This document shows, piece by piece, positions 25,773-37,552 of a stretch of DNA of 64,000 bases. How positions within the stretch are numbered: position 1 is the first letter of the stretch; the number at the start of each line of letters is the position of its first letter. The notes under the pieces are model-generated. The model searched no databases. It saw nothing but the letters and a program-made list of their open reading frames with translations, and had not been told where the DNA came from. The DNA is taken from assembly GCF_001650915.1 (NCBI RefSeq), contig NZ_LXYO01000034.1, forward strand, positions 124,001-188,000, in the 5' to 3' direction. A program made the translations under genes and the position numbers. This DNA comes from Marinobacter sp. EhC06. GTDB taxonomy: Bacteria; Pseudomonadota; Gammaproteobacteria; Pseudomonadales; Oleiphilaceae.

Positions 25773-25912
25773 AACAAGCCCTCGAAGAATCTATACCCTG
25801 ATGATGAGGGTTAATTGGCCCCAAACCAAGTAGGGATAACCACAGCGATTCATGAACAGTTGGCGCTTTGGGAGAGGAGGTAGTTCAGAAGAAAGGAGAT
25901 AAAAGGAAAAAA

Positions 25913-26003
25913 TGGCGGTGGGCCAGGGATTCGAACCCCGGGAAGGCTACTAACCTTCGGCGGTTTTCAAGACCGCTGCATTCAGCCACTCTGCCAGCCC
26001 ACC
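25913..26003 (-). tRNA. tRNA-Ser (anticodon UGA)
   Basis: The minus strand reads GGTGGGC ... GCCCACC G CCA, so the acceptor stem and an encoded CCA end are present. The anticodon loop is CTTGAAA with anticodon TGA, and the T loop is GGTTCGAATCC. The 91-base length, with a long variable arm, is typical of a class II serine tRNA that reads UCA and related codons. A strong promoter lies 30-60 bases upstream. Confidence 0.97.
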
Positions 26004-26040
26004 GGTTTTTCCATTCGCCGCCATTGCGACAGCGGTGAGC

Positions 26041-26068
26041 ATGATACCGGAATTGCCTGTGCTGTCAA
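26041..26068 (-). promoter_or_regulatory. Sigma-70 promoter of tRNA-Ser
   Basis: On the minus strand, TTGACA is separated from TATCAT by 16 bases, followed by a GC-rich GCTCACCGC stretch typical of stringently controlled stable-RNA promoters. Transcription would begin about 30 bases before the tRNA. Confidence 0.8.
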
Positions 26069-26149
26069 CGCTCTGCATAAAACCCGCCGCATTTTTCAAC
26101 ATTAACGGTTTTTAATGGAATCCGGAAGACGGTTTCCTGTCGTAAATGA

Positions 26150-26177
26150 TTGAAAGTTGCGTATCTGACACTATTAT
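26150..26177 (+). promoter_or_regulatory. Sigma-70 promoter candidate for the Bax-inhibitor-1 gene
   Basis: TTGAAA is followed after 16 bases by TATTAT, placing a start site near 26184, about 30 bases before the ATG at 26215. Confidence 0.5.
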
Positions 26178-26214
26178 GGGACACAGTATCCAGTCGTTAT
26201 AAACGGAGATGACA

Positions 26215-26913
26215 ATGGAAGACAGACGATTCGGCGTTCAGAACTCTCAGGGAGCCTATTCGACTCCCCAGACGGAGCGCGCGACCACTGGCATCAGCGA
26301 TGATGCGATGAAGGTGTTGCGCAACACCTACATGCTGCTTGGCATGACCCTCGCCTTCTCGGCGCTGACGGCATTCCTGAACATGAACGGAACCCACCCG
26401 GGCTTCCTGATCACCATCGTGGGATACATTGGGCTGCTGTTCGCAACCTATAAGCTGAAGAACAGCCCCTGGGGCATCGTCACCACCTTCGCCCTGACCG
26501 GCTTCATGGGTTACACCCTGGGTCCGATCATCGGCGCGTTTGTGGCTGCCGGCGCTTCCTCGATTGTGGCCCAGGCGCTGACACTGACCGCTGTTGCGTT
26601 CGTTGGTCTGTCTGCCACGGCAATTATCACCAAGAAAGACTTCAGCTTCATGTCCAGCTTCCTGACTGCGGGTGCGTTCGTGCTGATCGGTGCCATGCTG
26701 CTGGCCTTCCTGATGGAGAGCTCTGTTCTTCACCTGGCGGTGTCCGCTGGCTTCACCATCTTTGCGTCCATCATGATCCTGTTTGAGACCAGCCAGATCA
26801 TCAAGGGTGGAGAGCGCAACTATGTGATCGCCACTGTTGGCCTGTATGTATCCATCTACAACCTGTTCGTCAGCCTGCTGCACCTGCTGTCTGCGTTCAG
26901 TGGCGAAGATTGA
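26215..26913 (+). CDS. Bax inhibitor-1 / YccA-family membrane protein
   Basis: This 232-residue protein has seven predicted membrane segments after a short polar N-terminus. It shows the BI-1 family pattern: VLRNTYMLLGMTLAFSALTA, then a C-terminal ASIMILFETSQIIKGGE and ATVGLYVSIYNLFVSLLHLL. E. coli YccA of this family modulates FtsH proteolysis. I chose ATG 26215 over 26209 because GGAG directly abuts the earlier ATG but is six bases from the later one. The order tRNA-Ser / BI-1 / tus genes matches Pseudomonas as I recall it. Confidence 0.93.
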   Translation: MEDRRFGVQNSQGAYSTPQTERATTGISDDAMKVLRNTYMLLGMTLAFSALTAFLNMNGTHPGFLITIVGYIGLLFATYKLKNSPWGIVTTFALTGFMGYTLGPIIGAFVAAGASSIVAQALTLTAVAFVGLSATAIITKKDFSFMSSFLTAGAFVLIGAMLLAFLMESSVLHLAVSAGFTIFASIMILFETSQIIKGGERNYVIATVGLYVSIYNLFVSLLHLLSAFSGED

Positions 26914-26936
26914 TACCAGGCTGAATTAGCCGCTTT

Positions 26937-26963
26937 AAAACCCCGGCAGTTGCCGGGGTTTTT
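26937..26963. terminator. Terminator after the Bax-inhibitor-1 gene
   Basis: The stem ACCCCGGCA / TGCCGGGGT has a two-base loop, a leading A run and a trailing T run. It ends the BI-1 transcript. A weak promoter (TTGCCG, 16 bases, TACACT at 26972-26977) for the tus genes overlaps it. Confidence 0.88.
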
Positions 26964-27016
26964 GCTTTCGGTACACTGAAAGCCTGTACACGGCAGATCA
27001 GGAACGAACAGGAACC

Positions 27017-27433
27017 ATGTCGGAAACCACCTCTGAAACCTTCACCCTGGTAATTACCGGCGCGCCCTACTCGTCCCAGGCACCCCAGACCGCCCTTGGC
27101 TTTGCACAGGCTGCCGTAGAGGCCGGCCACCGCATTGACCGGGTCTTCCTCTACGGTGACGGTGTGCATCTGGCCTCGGCACTCTGCGCACCGCCGTCTG
27201 ACGAGACCAACTGGTCTGAGGCATGGTCTCAATTTCTGGCGGACCACAGCGTTCCCGGCGTCGCCTGCATTGCCTCGGCGCTGCGTCGTGGGCTGGCAAA
27301 CGAAACCGAGCAGAAACGCTACGAGTTGCCAGGGGCCAATCTGCGCGCTCCGTTTGAAATCGCCGGCCTCGGAGAGTGGGTCGAAGGACGGATTAAGTCC
27401 ACACGAACACTCTACTTTCACGCTGGAGACTAA
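27017..27433 (+). CDS. tusD: Sulfurtransferase TusD
   Basis: TusD is part of the TusBCD hexamer, which receives persulfide sulfur from TusA and passes it to TusE for 2-thiouridine synthesis at tRNA position 34. The 138-residue DsrE-family protein has VITGAPYSSQAPQTALGFA at the start and the active-site cysteine in VACIASALRRGL (near residue 84). It is first of four genes in the order tusD-tusC-tusB-tusE, with a two-base gap to tusC. Confidence 0.95.
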   Translation: MSETTSETFTLVITGAPYSSQAPQTALGFAQAAVEAGHRIDRVFLYGDGVHLASALCAPPSDETNWSEAWSQFLADHSVPGVACIASALRRGLANETEQKRYELPGANLRAPFEIAGLGEWVEGRIKSTRTLYFHAGD

Positions 27434-27435
27434 CC

Positions 27436-27786
27436 GTGAGCACATTGATCATGATTGACCAGCCACCCTACGGCGCGTGGACCGGCCGGGAGGCCCTGGA
27501 TATGGCGTTCTCGCTTGCAGCCTTTGACCAGCCGGCATCACTGCTGTTCACGGGGGCCGGCGTTAACTGGCTGAGACAGGCGCAGGAAGCCGGCGGTATT
27601 GGGCAGAAGTCTGTGGAGAAGAATTTGTCAGCGGCACCCATTTTCGGTATTGAGGCGATAATGGCCGATCGTTCTGCATGCAGCACCTACGGGCTGGATG
27701 AGAATTCGCTGATTGAAGGCGTGACTCTGGTGGATGCCGATGCCGCTCTGCTCACAAATTATGACCACACTGCTTTCGCAGGTTAG
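27436..27786 (+). CDS. tusC: Sulfur relay protein TusC
   Basis: TusC is the DsrF-like subunit of the TusBCD complex. The protein has 116 residues; PPYGAWTGREALDMAFSLAAF at the N-terminus and the central LLFTGAGV strand match the family. The start codon is GTG at 27436, directly after the tusD stop, indicating translational coupling. It lies between tusD and tusB. Confidence 0.93.
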   Translation: MSTLIMIDQPPYGAWTGREALDMAFSLAAFDQPASLLFTGAGVNWLRQAQEAGGIGQKSVEKNLSAAPIFGIEAIMADRSACSTYGLDENSLIEGVTLVDADAALLTNYDHTAFAG

Positions 27787-27791
27787 CCACC

Positions 27792-28076
27792 ATGACTGCC
27801 ATCAAGACATTACACATCCTGAACAAATCCCCCGATAATCCCCGCGCGGCCAAATGTCTTGAAATGGTCTCGGAGGAAGATGGTCTCTTGCTTATCGGCG
27901 GTGGTGTTTTGTTCCTTGCAACCGGAAACCTGCCCGGCGCCGCCAAGGTATTTGCGCTTTCGCCGGACGTTGACGCCCGCGGTCTCGGAAAGCTGAAATG
28001 GAGTAGCGCCAGTGCTGTGGATTTCGCAGAGATGGTCCAGCTTTCACTTCAGGCACAAAGGGTAGTCAGTTGGTAG
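27792..28076 (+). CDS. tusB: Sulfur relay protein TusB
   Basis: TusB is the small DsrH-like subunit of TusBCD. This 94-residue protein starts with LHILNKSPDNPRAAKCLEMV and has the LLLIGGGVLF strand of the family. It begins five bases after tusC, and the tusE start follows its stop by three bases. Confidence 0.92.
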   Translation: MTAIKTLHILNKSPDNPRAAKCLEMVSEEDGLLLIGGGVLFLATGNLPGAAKVFALSPDVDARGLGKLKWSSASAVDFAEMVQLSLQAQRVVSW

Positions 28077-28079
28077 ACC

Positions 28080-28406
28080 ATGACGGGTAATTCAATGCCA
28101 GAACGAAACAACGAAGGCTTTCTTGAAAACGCTCAGGATTGGACGGAAGCTGTCGCGACCGCCATTGCGGCCGAGGATGAGATGGAGCTGACCGAAAAGC
28201 ACTGGGAAATCATCCAGTTTCTTCGTTCTTTTTATAAAGAACATGAAATGTCGCCACCCTCGAACCGACTGTTCGTGAAGGCGGTTAAAGAGGCGCTGGG
28301 CGAAGATAAGGGCAACAGCATTTATCTGATGCAGTTGTTCCCCGGCACACCGGCAAAAACCGCCTGCCGGATTGCCGGACTACCACGCCCCACTAACTGT
28401 CTGTAG
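28080..28406 (+). CDS. tusE: TusE/DsrC-family sulfur carrier with two C-terminal cysteines
   Basis: TusE takes sulfur from TusBCD and hands it to MnmA for tRNA thiolation. The 108-residue protein has ENAQDWTEAVATAIAAEDEMELTEKHWEII and the C-terminal arm ending PRPTNCL, with the carrier cysteine penultimate (Cys107). Unlike E. coli TusE as I recall it, a second cysteine sits ten residues before it (Cys96; ACRIAGLPRPTNC), the CX10C spacing of DsrC. A second ATG at 28095 is possible. Its 3' end overlaps the convergent gene by 14 bases. Confidence 0.92.
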   Translation: MTGNSMPERNNEGFLENAQDWTEAVATAIAAEDEMELTEKHWEIIQFLRSFYKEHEMSPPSNRLFVKAVKEALGEDKGNSIYLMQLFPGTPAKTACRIAGLPRPTNCL

Positions 28407-28764
28407 AACCCTTGGAGGTGTTACCTGTCTCGCTCCGCCTGTTGCGCTCCAGATCAGCAGCAGTGCCGAGAAAACTGCTCAGGCCGTTTTCAAAGAGGCC
28501 TGAGCCGAATTTCAGGAACTGACGGGTGGACTCCTTAACGGTGCCGTCCAGGGCGCTTTCCGGCAGCTCCCGGATGGTATCGGCCACACCCTTTTTCACC
28601 CCACGGGTCACGGCGGGCTCGATTTCCCGGCTGGCCTCGATGAGTTCATCGACCTTGGCATCCAGGTAAGGACGCACAACGAACCGCCAGAAGCCCCACA
28701 GGGTGGCAAGCACGGCAACAACGGTTGCGGAAATCTGGATTGCTAATGTTGCCCATAAAGGCAT
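28393..28764 (-). CDS. Small membrane-anchored hypothetical protein
   Basis: This 123-residue protein has one N-terminal membrane segment (WATLAIQISATVVAVLATLWGFWRF) and a helical, charged cytoplasmic or periplasmic tail. I do not recognise the family. It lies 43 bases downstream of the DUF445 membrane-protein gene in the same orientation, so the two may be cotranscribed. Its 3' end overlaps tusE on the opposite strand. Confidence 0.65.
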   Translation of the reverse strand: MPLWATLAIQISATVVAVLATLWGFWRFVVRPYLDAKVDELIEASREIEPAVTRGVKKGVADTIRELPESALDGTVKESTRQFLKFGSGLFENGLSSFLGTAADLERNRRSETGNTSKGSTDS

Positions 28765-28807
28765 GGCCTTCCTCCTTGTGCGTCAGGCAAAACAGGGCGC
28801 ACTCCGG

Positions 28808-30007
28808 CTAGAAATTCAAATAGTTCAGGGACAGGAACTGAAGCAATCCTGCCAGGGCCCCGAAAATACCGCCCACGATCATCAACTGAACCTCCTCTTC
28901 CCGGAACGCCGGGCGAAGGATGTCCTGGAACTCATCGGGTTTTAGCGCTTTCATCTGGCCGGACAGAACCTCTGCCACTACCGGCGCCCGTTCCCGGTTG
29001 AAGGCCGGGTCGCTGAACACGTCCCGGGTGGCAAGCACTGCCTTCTGGTTCATGGCCTTCTTCAGCTCCGTGTACCCCGTCATTCCTACAGTCACCTGAG
29101 CGGTCAGCTTCATGATGACAGAGTTGTCCAGCAATGGCCGAAGGTGTTTCTGGATGATTGCGCGTGTCCGGTCGCCATGGCTACCGTTAATCATGGCATC
29201 GGCTACTTTTTCGACAGTTATCAGCTCTTCCGCCACCAGTTTTGCCCAGACATCGCTGATCTCCGGTTGCCTCCGCAGAAACAGCCCCTGGATTTTCCAG
29301 AACAGAAACCGCCGGGGCCTCAGCGGGGCAAAGATCAGATTTATCGCAATCCAGTTGGTTAGGAACCCGACCACAAAGCCTCCGAGTGGCAGCAGCCAGG
29401 GTTCAGGGTAGCGAGTCCATAAAGGCACAAGAACCGCTCCCAGGATGCCGCCGATGATCGCGCCACGGTTGATCACCGATTGCAGCTCCACCGCACCGGC
29501 TTGCTGGAAGATCCGGTTCATCATATCCGGATGCCTCTCCAGTTCCCGGCTGAGCAGAGCCTTCAGATCCACCAGCTCATCCAGATCGTCGCCGAAGTCC
29601 TCAACCAGCTCCTCTACCCTGGACGGCAACTGCTCCCGGGCCCACTGGTAAATACGGTTTCTGACAAACAAAGGCAGGTTGTCCCAGAGAACGGGCTGGA
29701 TCTCGTACATGACTTCATCAATGTACTCATCCATCCGCGGGGTAACCTGGCTAATAACCTGTTCAACGATGCGCTGGGGTTCGAGCTTCTGGTAGACGGC
29801 GTTCAGGTCGCCGAACTGCTGGAGAGTCCTGTCGATGCAGATGTGCGCCATCTTTTCAGCCTTGCGGGGGATCACCCCCTGCCAGCCCACCAGGCCTACG
29901 CCGATGAACTGCACCGGATAAAAGGACATCTGGATGGCAAGCCAGTTGGTCAGCCAACCAACCACGGCCGCCATGAGTGGCACGGACAGAAGCGCAACGT
30001 CGAACAA
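28808..30007 (-). CDS. DUF445 membrane protein
   Basis: This 399-residue protein has the DUF445 pattern: N-terminal membrane segment followed by GWLTNWLAIQMSFYPVQFIG, a repeat of it in the middle (VGFLTNWIAINLIFAPLRPRRF), long helical stretches between them, and a C-terminal hydrophobic segment. Function is not established to my knowledge. The start is TTG at 30007, with CGGGG six bases upstream; the next internal ATG would remove the first membrane residues. Confidence 0.85.
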   Translation of the reverse strand: MFDVALLSVPLMAAVVGWLTNWLAIQMSFYPVQFIGVGLVGWQGVIPRKAEKMAHICIDRTLQQFGDLNAVYQKLEPQRIVEQVISQVTPRMDEYIDEVMYEIQPVLWDNLPLFVRNRIYQWAREQLPSRVEELVEDFGDDLDELVDLKALLSRELERHPDMMNRIFQQAGAVELQSVINRGAIIGGILGAVLVPLWTRYPEPWLLPLGGFVVGFLTNWIAINLIFAPLRPRRFLFWKIQGLFLRRQPEISDVWAKLVAEELITVEKVADAMINGSHGDRTRAIIQKHLRPLLDNSVIMKLTAQVTVGMTGYTELKKAMNQKAVLATRDVFSDPAFNRERAPVVAEVLSGQMKALKPDEFQDILRPAFREEEVQLMIVGGIFGALAGLLQFLSLNYLNF

Positions 30008-30230
30008 GTTAGACCCCGGTGTAAGAGTGAAATCCGTTTAAGCCGGTGATAATGCCGCTAACGGGCAGTCAGGATAGTACCTGTCTGATGTTTCTGTGTA
30101 TGCGACAAATGATGAAGTAACTGAAATGTCACAACATTGGCCGTGCAGCCATGGTGGTGACGGTATTGCGGCAGTCTGAAGGAGGTACCGCGTCCACAGG
30201 GACGCGATACACCGGGGAGAGATGGCCTTC

Positions 30231-30818
30231 TTACTGGTAGTAGGCGTTCTCAGTGTAGGAGTGGTCGGTCACATCACGTACGGCGGTTATTTCCGGCACG
30301 CGCTCCTTCAATGTTGATTCAACGCCCTGCTTCAGGGTCAGACTCACCGCAGAGCAACCCTGACAACCGCCGCCGAACCGAAGCACCGCCACGGATTCGT
30401 CGACGATCTCCACAAGAGATACCTCGCCACCATGGGCCGCCAGGTTCGGATTGATCTCGGAAGCCAGAATGTAATTCACCCGATCCGGCAGAGGCGCATC
30501 GTCATCGATCTTTGGCACTTTTGCATTCGGTGCCTTGATGGTGAGCTGACCACCCATCTGGTCCTTGGAGTAATCCACATACGCTTCTTCCAGGAAGGGC
30601 ACTGAATTGTGATCCAGATACAGGATGAATTTGTCCAGATCCACCTGCTCGTCCGTAGGTACCACTTCATTGGGCGGGCAGTAGGCCAGACAGGTCTCGG
30701 CATTCTTGGTACCGGGCTGGGTAACGAAAATACGCACGCCCATGCCTTCCACGTCCTGTTTCTCGATAAGTTGTGCAAGATAATCCCGTGCGGGATCTGT
30801 CACAGTAACCTGAGCCAT
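30231..30818 (-). CDS. nfuA: Fe-S cluster biogenesis/carrier protein NfuA
   Basis: NfuA carries [4Fe-4S] clusters to target enzymes. The 195-residue protein has the expected two domains: an N-terminal degenerate A-type domain ([18 protein letters not shown] ... VRIFVTQPG) and a C-terminal Nfu domain with the cluster-binding [19 protein letters not shown] (CxxC near residue 149). It is divergent from metH. Fe-S enzymes in this window that may need it include CysI, ETF-QO and the radical SAM protein. Confidence 0.95.
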   Translation of the reverse strand: MAQVTVTDPARDYLAQLIEKQDVEGMGVRIFVTQPGTKNAETCLAYCPPNEVVPTDEQVDLDKFILYLDHNSVPFLEEAYVDYSKDQMGGQLTIKAPNAKVPKIDDDAPLPDRVNYILASEINPNLAAHGGEVSLVEIVDESVAVLRFGGGCQGCSAVSLTLKQGVESTLKERVPEITAVRDVTDHSYTENAYYQ

Positions 30819-30988
30819 GTTTTCAACCCGTTTGAAAGTTTGAGTTCATTTTAAGGGAGTTCGCGGGAACATGAAAGACCAAGTAAAATAGTCGGGCTTT
30901 ACGAAGGTAATGAATTTCCCGTATTGGCAGGTATTTGCGAAAGGCAATTGATAATCGTCATTCGTACTAAGACGGGCTCAGGCATTTT

Positions 30989-30997
30989 TGCTATGAT
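30989..30997 (+). promoter_or_regulatory. Extended -10 promoter candidate for metH
   Basis: TGCTATGAT contains an extended -10 (TG, one base, TATGAT) about 54 bases before the metH ATG. No good -35 is visible, which is acceptable for extended -10 promoters. I see no cobalamin-riboswitch structure in the 232 bases between nfuA and metH. Confidence 0.35.
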
Positions 30998-31050
30998 CCC
31001 GCGCCATTGAAATTATTACAGCGTTATTAACGACATCCGGAAGTAATTCT

Positions 31051-34749
<3,699 letters not shown>

Positions 34750-34782
34750 GCTTCAGTCGGGACAAAGATCAGGGGCAGATGT

Positions 34783-35019
34783 ATGACGGAGTCTTCAGAG
34801 GCTGAGAAAAAGGATCAGAAAAAGCAGCGCGGACCTGGCGTTTTCAAAGTCATGCAAAGCATTCTGGCCGGTGCTTTCGGAGTACAGTCCGACAAGCGCC
34901 GGGAAGAGGACTTCTCAAGCCATAGCCCCTGGCCTTATATCATCGCTGGCATCCTGTTCACAGCCAGCTTCGTGGTGGGCCTGATTGTTATCGTGAATCT
35001 GGTCCTGGCGAGCCAGTAG
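34783..35019 (+). CDS. DUF2970 small membrane protein
   Basis: This 78-residue protein has a charged N-terminus, VFKVMQSILAGAFGVQSDKRREEDF, and one C-terminal membrane helix (YIIAGILFTASFVVGLIVIVNLVL), which matches DUF2970. Function is unknown. It follows metH closely and ends two bases before the stop of a convergent small gene. Confidence 0.85.
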   Translation: MTESSEAEKKDQKKQRGPGVFKVMQSILAGAFGVQSDKRREEDFSSHSPWPYIIAGILFTASFVVGLIVIVNLVLASQ

Positions 35020-35021
35020 GA

Positions 35022-35126
35022 TTACTGGCCAGCTACCCAGACTACGGCGAACGCAACGGCAAGAACCACCAGGAGAACGGCGGCAACGGCATCGGCCTGA
35101 CTATCAGAGCGTACGGTCTTTTTCAT
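35022..35126 (-). CDS. 34-residue single-pass membrane peptide
   Basis: A short frame on the minus strand begins with ATG at 35126 and stops at 35022. The product starts MKKTVRSDSQADAV and continues into a hydrophobic helix (about residues 12-32) ending VWVAGQ. An AGAGGA ribosome-binding site lies eight bases upstream, and the gene ends neatly two bases from the DUF2970 stop. I do not recognise it. The good ribosome-binding site and clean membrane-helix design argue for a real small protein. Confidence 0.55.
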   Translation of the reverse strand: MKKTVRSDSQADAVAAVLLVVLAVAFAVVWVAGQ

Positions 35127-35381
35127 GTCTGTTCCTCTTTCCGAGTTGTGTCTCGTGTTTTTCTTATTTTCAAGGCAGCACCGCACAGCGGCCCTGCTAC
35201 CTTTACTAAGTTAAGCAGTTAATTGATATTCGTCCAGTCCATTGTTCCGCTTGCTTATCGCCTGAATCGATAAACATATTTTGAAATAATCATTTTAAGA
35301 ATAAAAACCCGCTGTTATCCTTCCCGTCAGATATAAGGCCGCCGGCCTCGATATGTCGCTTTCAAGCAGGATCTTCCCACT

Positions 35382-37034
35382 ATGTACGTATACGATGAAC
35401 ACGATCGGCAAATGGCTGCCGAGAGGGTTGCCCAGTTCCGTGACCAGACCGAAAGGGCTCTGGCCGGTGAGTTGGCAGAAGACGAGTTTCTTCCCCTTCG
35501 CCTGCAGAACGGCCTGTACGTTCAGCGTCTTGCCCCCATGCTCAGGATCTGTGTTCCCTACGGCATGATGCGTTCGGACCAGCTTCGCCGGCTTGCCCGG
35601 ATTACCCGGGACTACGACAAAGGCTATGCGCACTTCACCACCCGCCAGAACGTGCAGCTCAACTGGCCGGCACTGGAAGATGTTCCCGATATTCTTGCGG
35701 AACTCGCGGAAGTGGAGATGCATGCCAACCAGACCAGCGGCAACTGCATTCGTAACACCACCACAGACCAGTTCTCCGGCGTTCAGTCTGACGAGATCGC
35801 TGACCCGCGTCCCTATTGTGAAATTATTCGCCAGTGGTCCACATTTCACCCGGAATTCGCCTTCCTGCCACGGAAATTCAAGGTTGCCGTGAATGCTTCC
35901 GAGCATACCGATCGCGCAGCCATCCAGGTCCACGATATCGGGCTGCAGATGGTGCGCAATGAAGCCGGCGAGCTTGGCTTCCGGGTCCACGTGGGCGGCG
36001 GCCTCGGCCGTACACCCATGGTCGGGCCGGTCATTCGCGAATTCCTTCCGGAGATGGATCTGCTGACCTATCTGGAAGCCGTTCTGCGCGTCTACAACCG
36101 CTATGGCCGGAGGGACAACAAGTTCAAGGCCCGGATCAAGATTCTGGTGAAGGCGCTCACGCCTGAGGGCTTTGCCGAGAAGGTGGAAGCCGAGTGGCAG
36201 CACATCAAGGATTCCCCTACCCGGCTGACACCGGAGGCGGTTCAACGCATTCAGGCCTACTTCACCGAGCCGGATTACGCAGCACTGGATAATGCCACGG
36301 ACCTGCTGGCCAGCCAGCGCTTTGAGAACCGGGGCTTCGATCAGTGGCTGACCCACAACGTCGATACCCACAAAAAGCCGGGCTACGCCATTGTCACACT
36401 GACCATGAAGAAGACCGGTACGCCTCCGGGTGATGTGAGCGACAAACAACTGGAACAGATTGCCGATCTGGCAGACGAGTTCAGCTTTGGCGAAGTCCGG
36501 GTTACCCACCAGCAGAATGTGGTGCTGGCCGATGTGCGCCAGGATCGACTGCTTGAGCTGTGGCAGGCGATTACACCCATGGGCTTCGGTACCGCAAACC
36601 TGAATACCCTGACGGACGTTATCTGCTGCCCCGGTGGAGACTACTGCGCCCTGGCCAATGCCAAGTCCATTCCGGTAGCGGAGGCCATCCAGCGGCAGTT
36701 TGATGACCTGGATTACCTCTACGACCTTGGCAACATTGATCTGAACATCTCCGGCTGCATGAACGCCTGCGGTCACCACCATGTCGGCCATATCGGTGTT
36801 CTGGGCGTCGACAAAAAAGGTCAGGAGTTCTATCAGATCAGCCTTGGCGGTTCGTCCCACCATGACGCCTCAATTGGCAAGATCCTTGGACCGTCGTTTG
36901 CCCGAGACGAGATGCCTCAGGTGATTTCAAAAATCATTGATGTCTACGTTGATAAGCGCACGGAAGAAGAGACCTTCCTGGATACTTATCGTCGTGTAGG
37001 AATTGATCCTTTCAAGGAGCGGGTATATGCCTAA
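35382..37034 (+). CDS. cysI: Sulfite reductase hemoprotein (CysI-type nitrite/sulfite reductase)
   Basis: CysI reduces sulfite to sulfide at a siroheme/[4Fe-4S] centre. The 550-residue protein has the duplicated ferredoxin-like repeats (YAHFTTRQNVQLNWP and VRVTHQQNVVLADV) and the cluster ligands ICCPGGDYC and SGCMNACGHHHVGHIG near residues 415-470. No flavoprotein CysJ gene is present; as in Pseudomonas it is followed by DUF934, so the electron donor may be ferredoxin or another reductase. The upstream 255 bases are AT-rich, which would suit a CysB-type activator, but I cannot identify a site. Confidence 0.95.
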   Translation: MYVYDEHDRQMAAERVAQFRDQTERALAGELAEDEFLPLRLQNGLYVQRLAPMLRICVPYGMMRSDQLRRLARITRDYDKGYAHFTTRQNVQLNWPALEDVPDILAELAEVEMHANQTSGNCIRNTTTDQFSGVQSDEIADPRPYCEIIRQWSTFHPEFAFLPRKFKVAVNASEHTDRAAIQVHDIGLQMVRNEAGELGFRVHVGGGLGRTPMVGPVIREFLPEMDLLTYLEAVLRVYNRYGRRDNKFKARIKILVKALTPEGFAEKVEAEWQHIKDSPTRLTPEAVQRIQAYFTEPDYAALDNATDLLASQRFENRGFDQWLTHNVDTHKKPGYAIVTLTMKKTGTPPGDVSDKQLEQIADLADEFSFGEVRVTHQQNVVLADVRQDRLLELWQAITPMGFGTANLNTLTDVICCPGGDYCALANAKSIPVAEAIQRQFDDLDYLYDLGNIDLNISGCMNACGHHHVGHIGVLGVDKKGQEFYQISLGGSSHHDASIGKILGPSFARDEMPQVISKIIDVYVDKRTEEETFLDTYRRVGIDPFKERVYA

Positions 37035-37533
37035 CGTTATTTCTCCGGATGGCAGCATCCGTCAGGACAACTGGGTTGTGATGCCCCGCCCGGCCGAAGG
37101 CGAATCGCTGGACATTCCGGCGGACCAGCCGGCATTGATCCCGGCGGATCTTTGGCTGGCCGGCTATGAGCACTTCACCGGAAGGCAGGATATCGGCGTA
37201 TGGTTTGACAGCCACGACGAACCGGAGATCCTGGATGGCCGGGTCAATGAGCTGCCGGTGATTGCGGTGAATTTCCCGAAGTTCAGTGATGGCCGGGGTT
37301 ATAGCATTGGCCGATTGTTGCGTGAGCGCTTTGGCTACGTGAATGAGCTACGCGCCATCGGCGATGTGCTGCTGGATCAGCTGCAGTTCATGAAGCGTTG
37401 TGGATTTGATGCCTATGTGCTGAGGGCCGACAAGGACATCACCAAGGCGCAGAAATGCCTGAACTTCTTCAGTCAGGGCTACCAGGCTGCAACCGACACC
37501 GAAATCCCTCTGTTCCGGCGTCGGGCGTCTTAG
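37027..37533 (+). CDS. DUF934 protein, CysI partner
   Basis: This 168-residue DUF934 family protein is regularly encoded directly after cysI in pseudomonads and relatives. Characteristic stretches are IAVNFPKFSDGRGYSIGRLLRERFGY and LRAIGDVLLDQLQFMKRCGFDAY. Its role in sulfite reduction is not known to me; assistance with assembly or electron delivery is a guess. It overlaps the cysI stop by eight bases and has a strong AGGAG, consistent with coupled translation. Confidence 0.9.
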   Translation: MPNVISPDGSIRQDNWVVMPRPAEGESLDIPADQPALIPADLWLAGYEHFTGRQDIGVWFDSHDEPEILDGRVNELPVIAVNFPKFSDGRGYSIGRLLRERFGYVNELRAIGDVLLDQLQFMKRCGFDAYVLRADKDITKAQKCLNFFSQGYQAATDTEIPLFRRRAS

Positions 37534-37552
37534 TTTTCAGACTTTAGAGTAC

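Noticed and set aside
30189..30206. CGCGTCC/GGACGCG hairpin upstream of the nfuA 3' end
   Set aside because: No T run on the minus strand, so I do not call it a terminator of nfuA.
30819..31050. Cobalamin riboswitch before metH
   Set aside because: I looked for a B12-box-like element and found none.
35295..36863. A 522-codon open frame on the minus strand
   Set aside because: Antisense to cysI and without family features.
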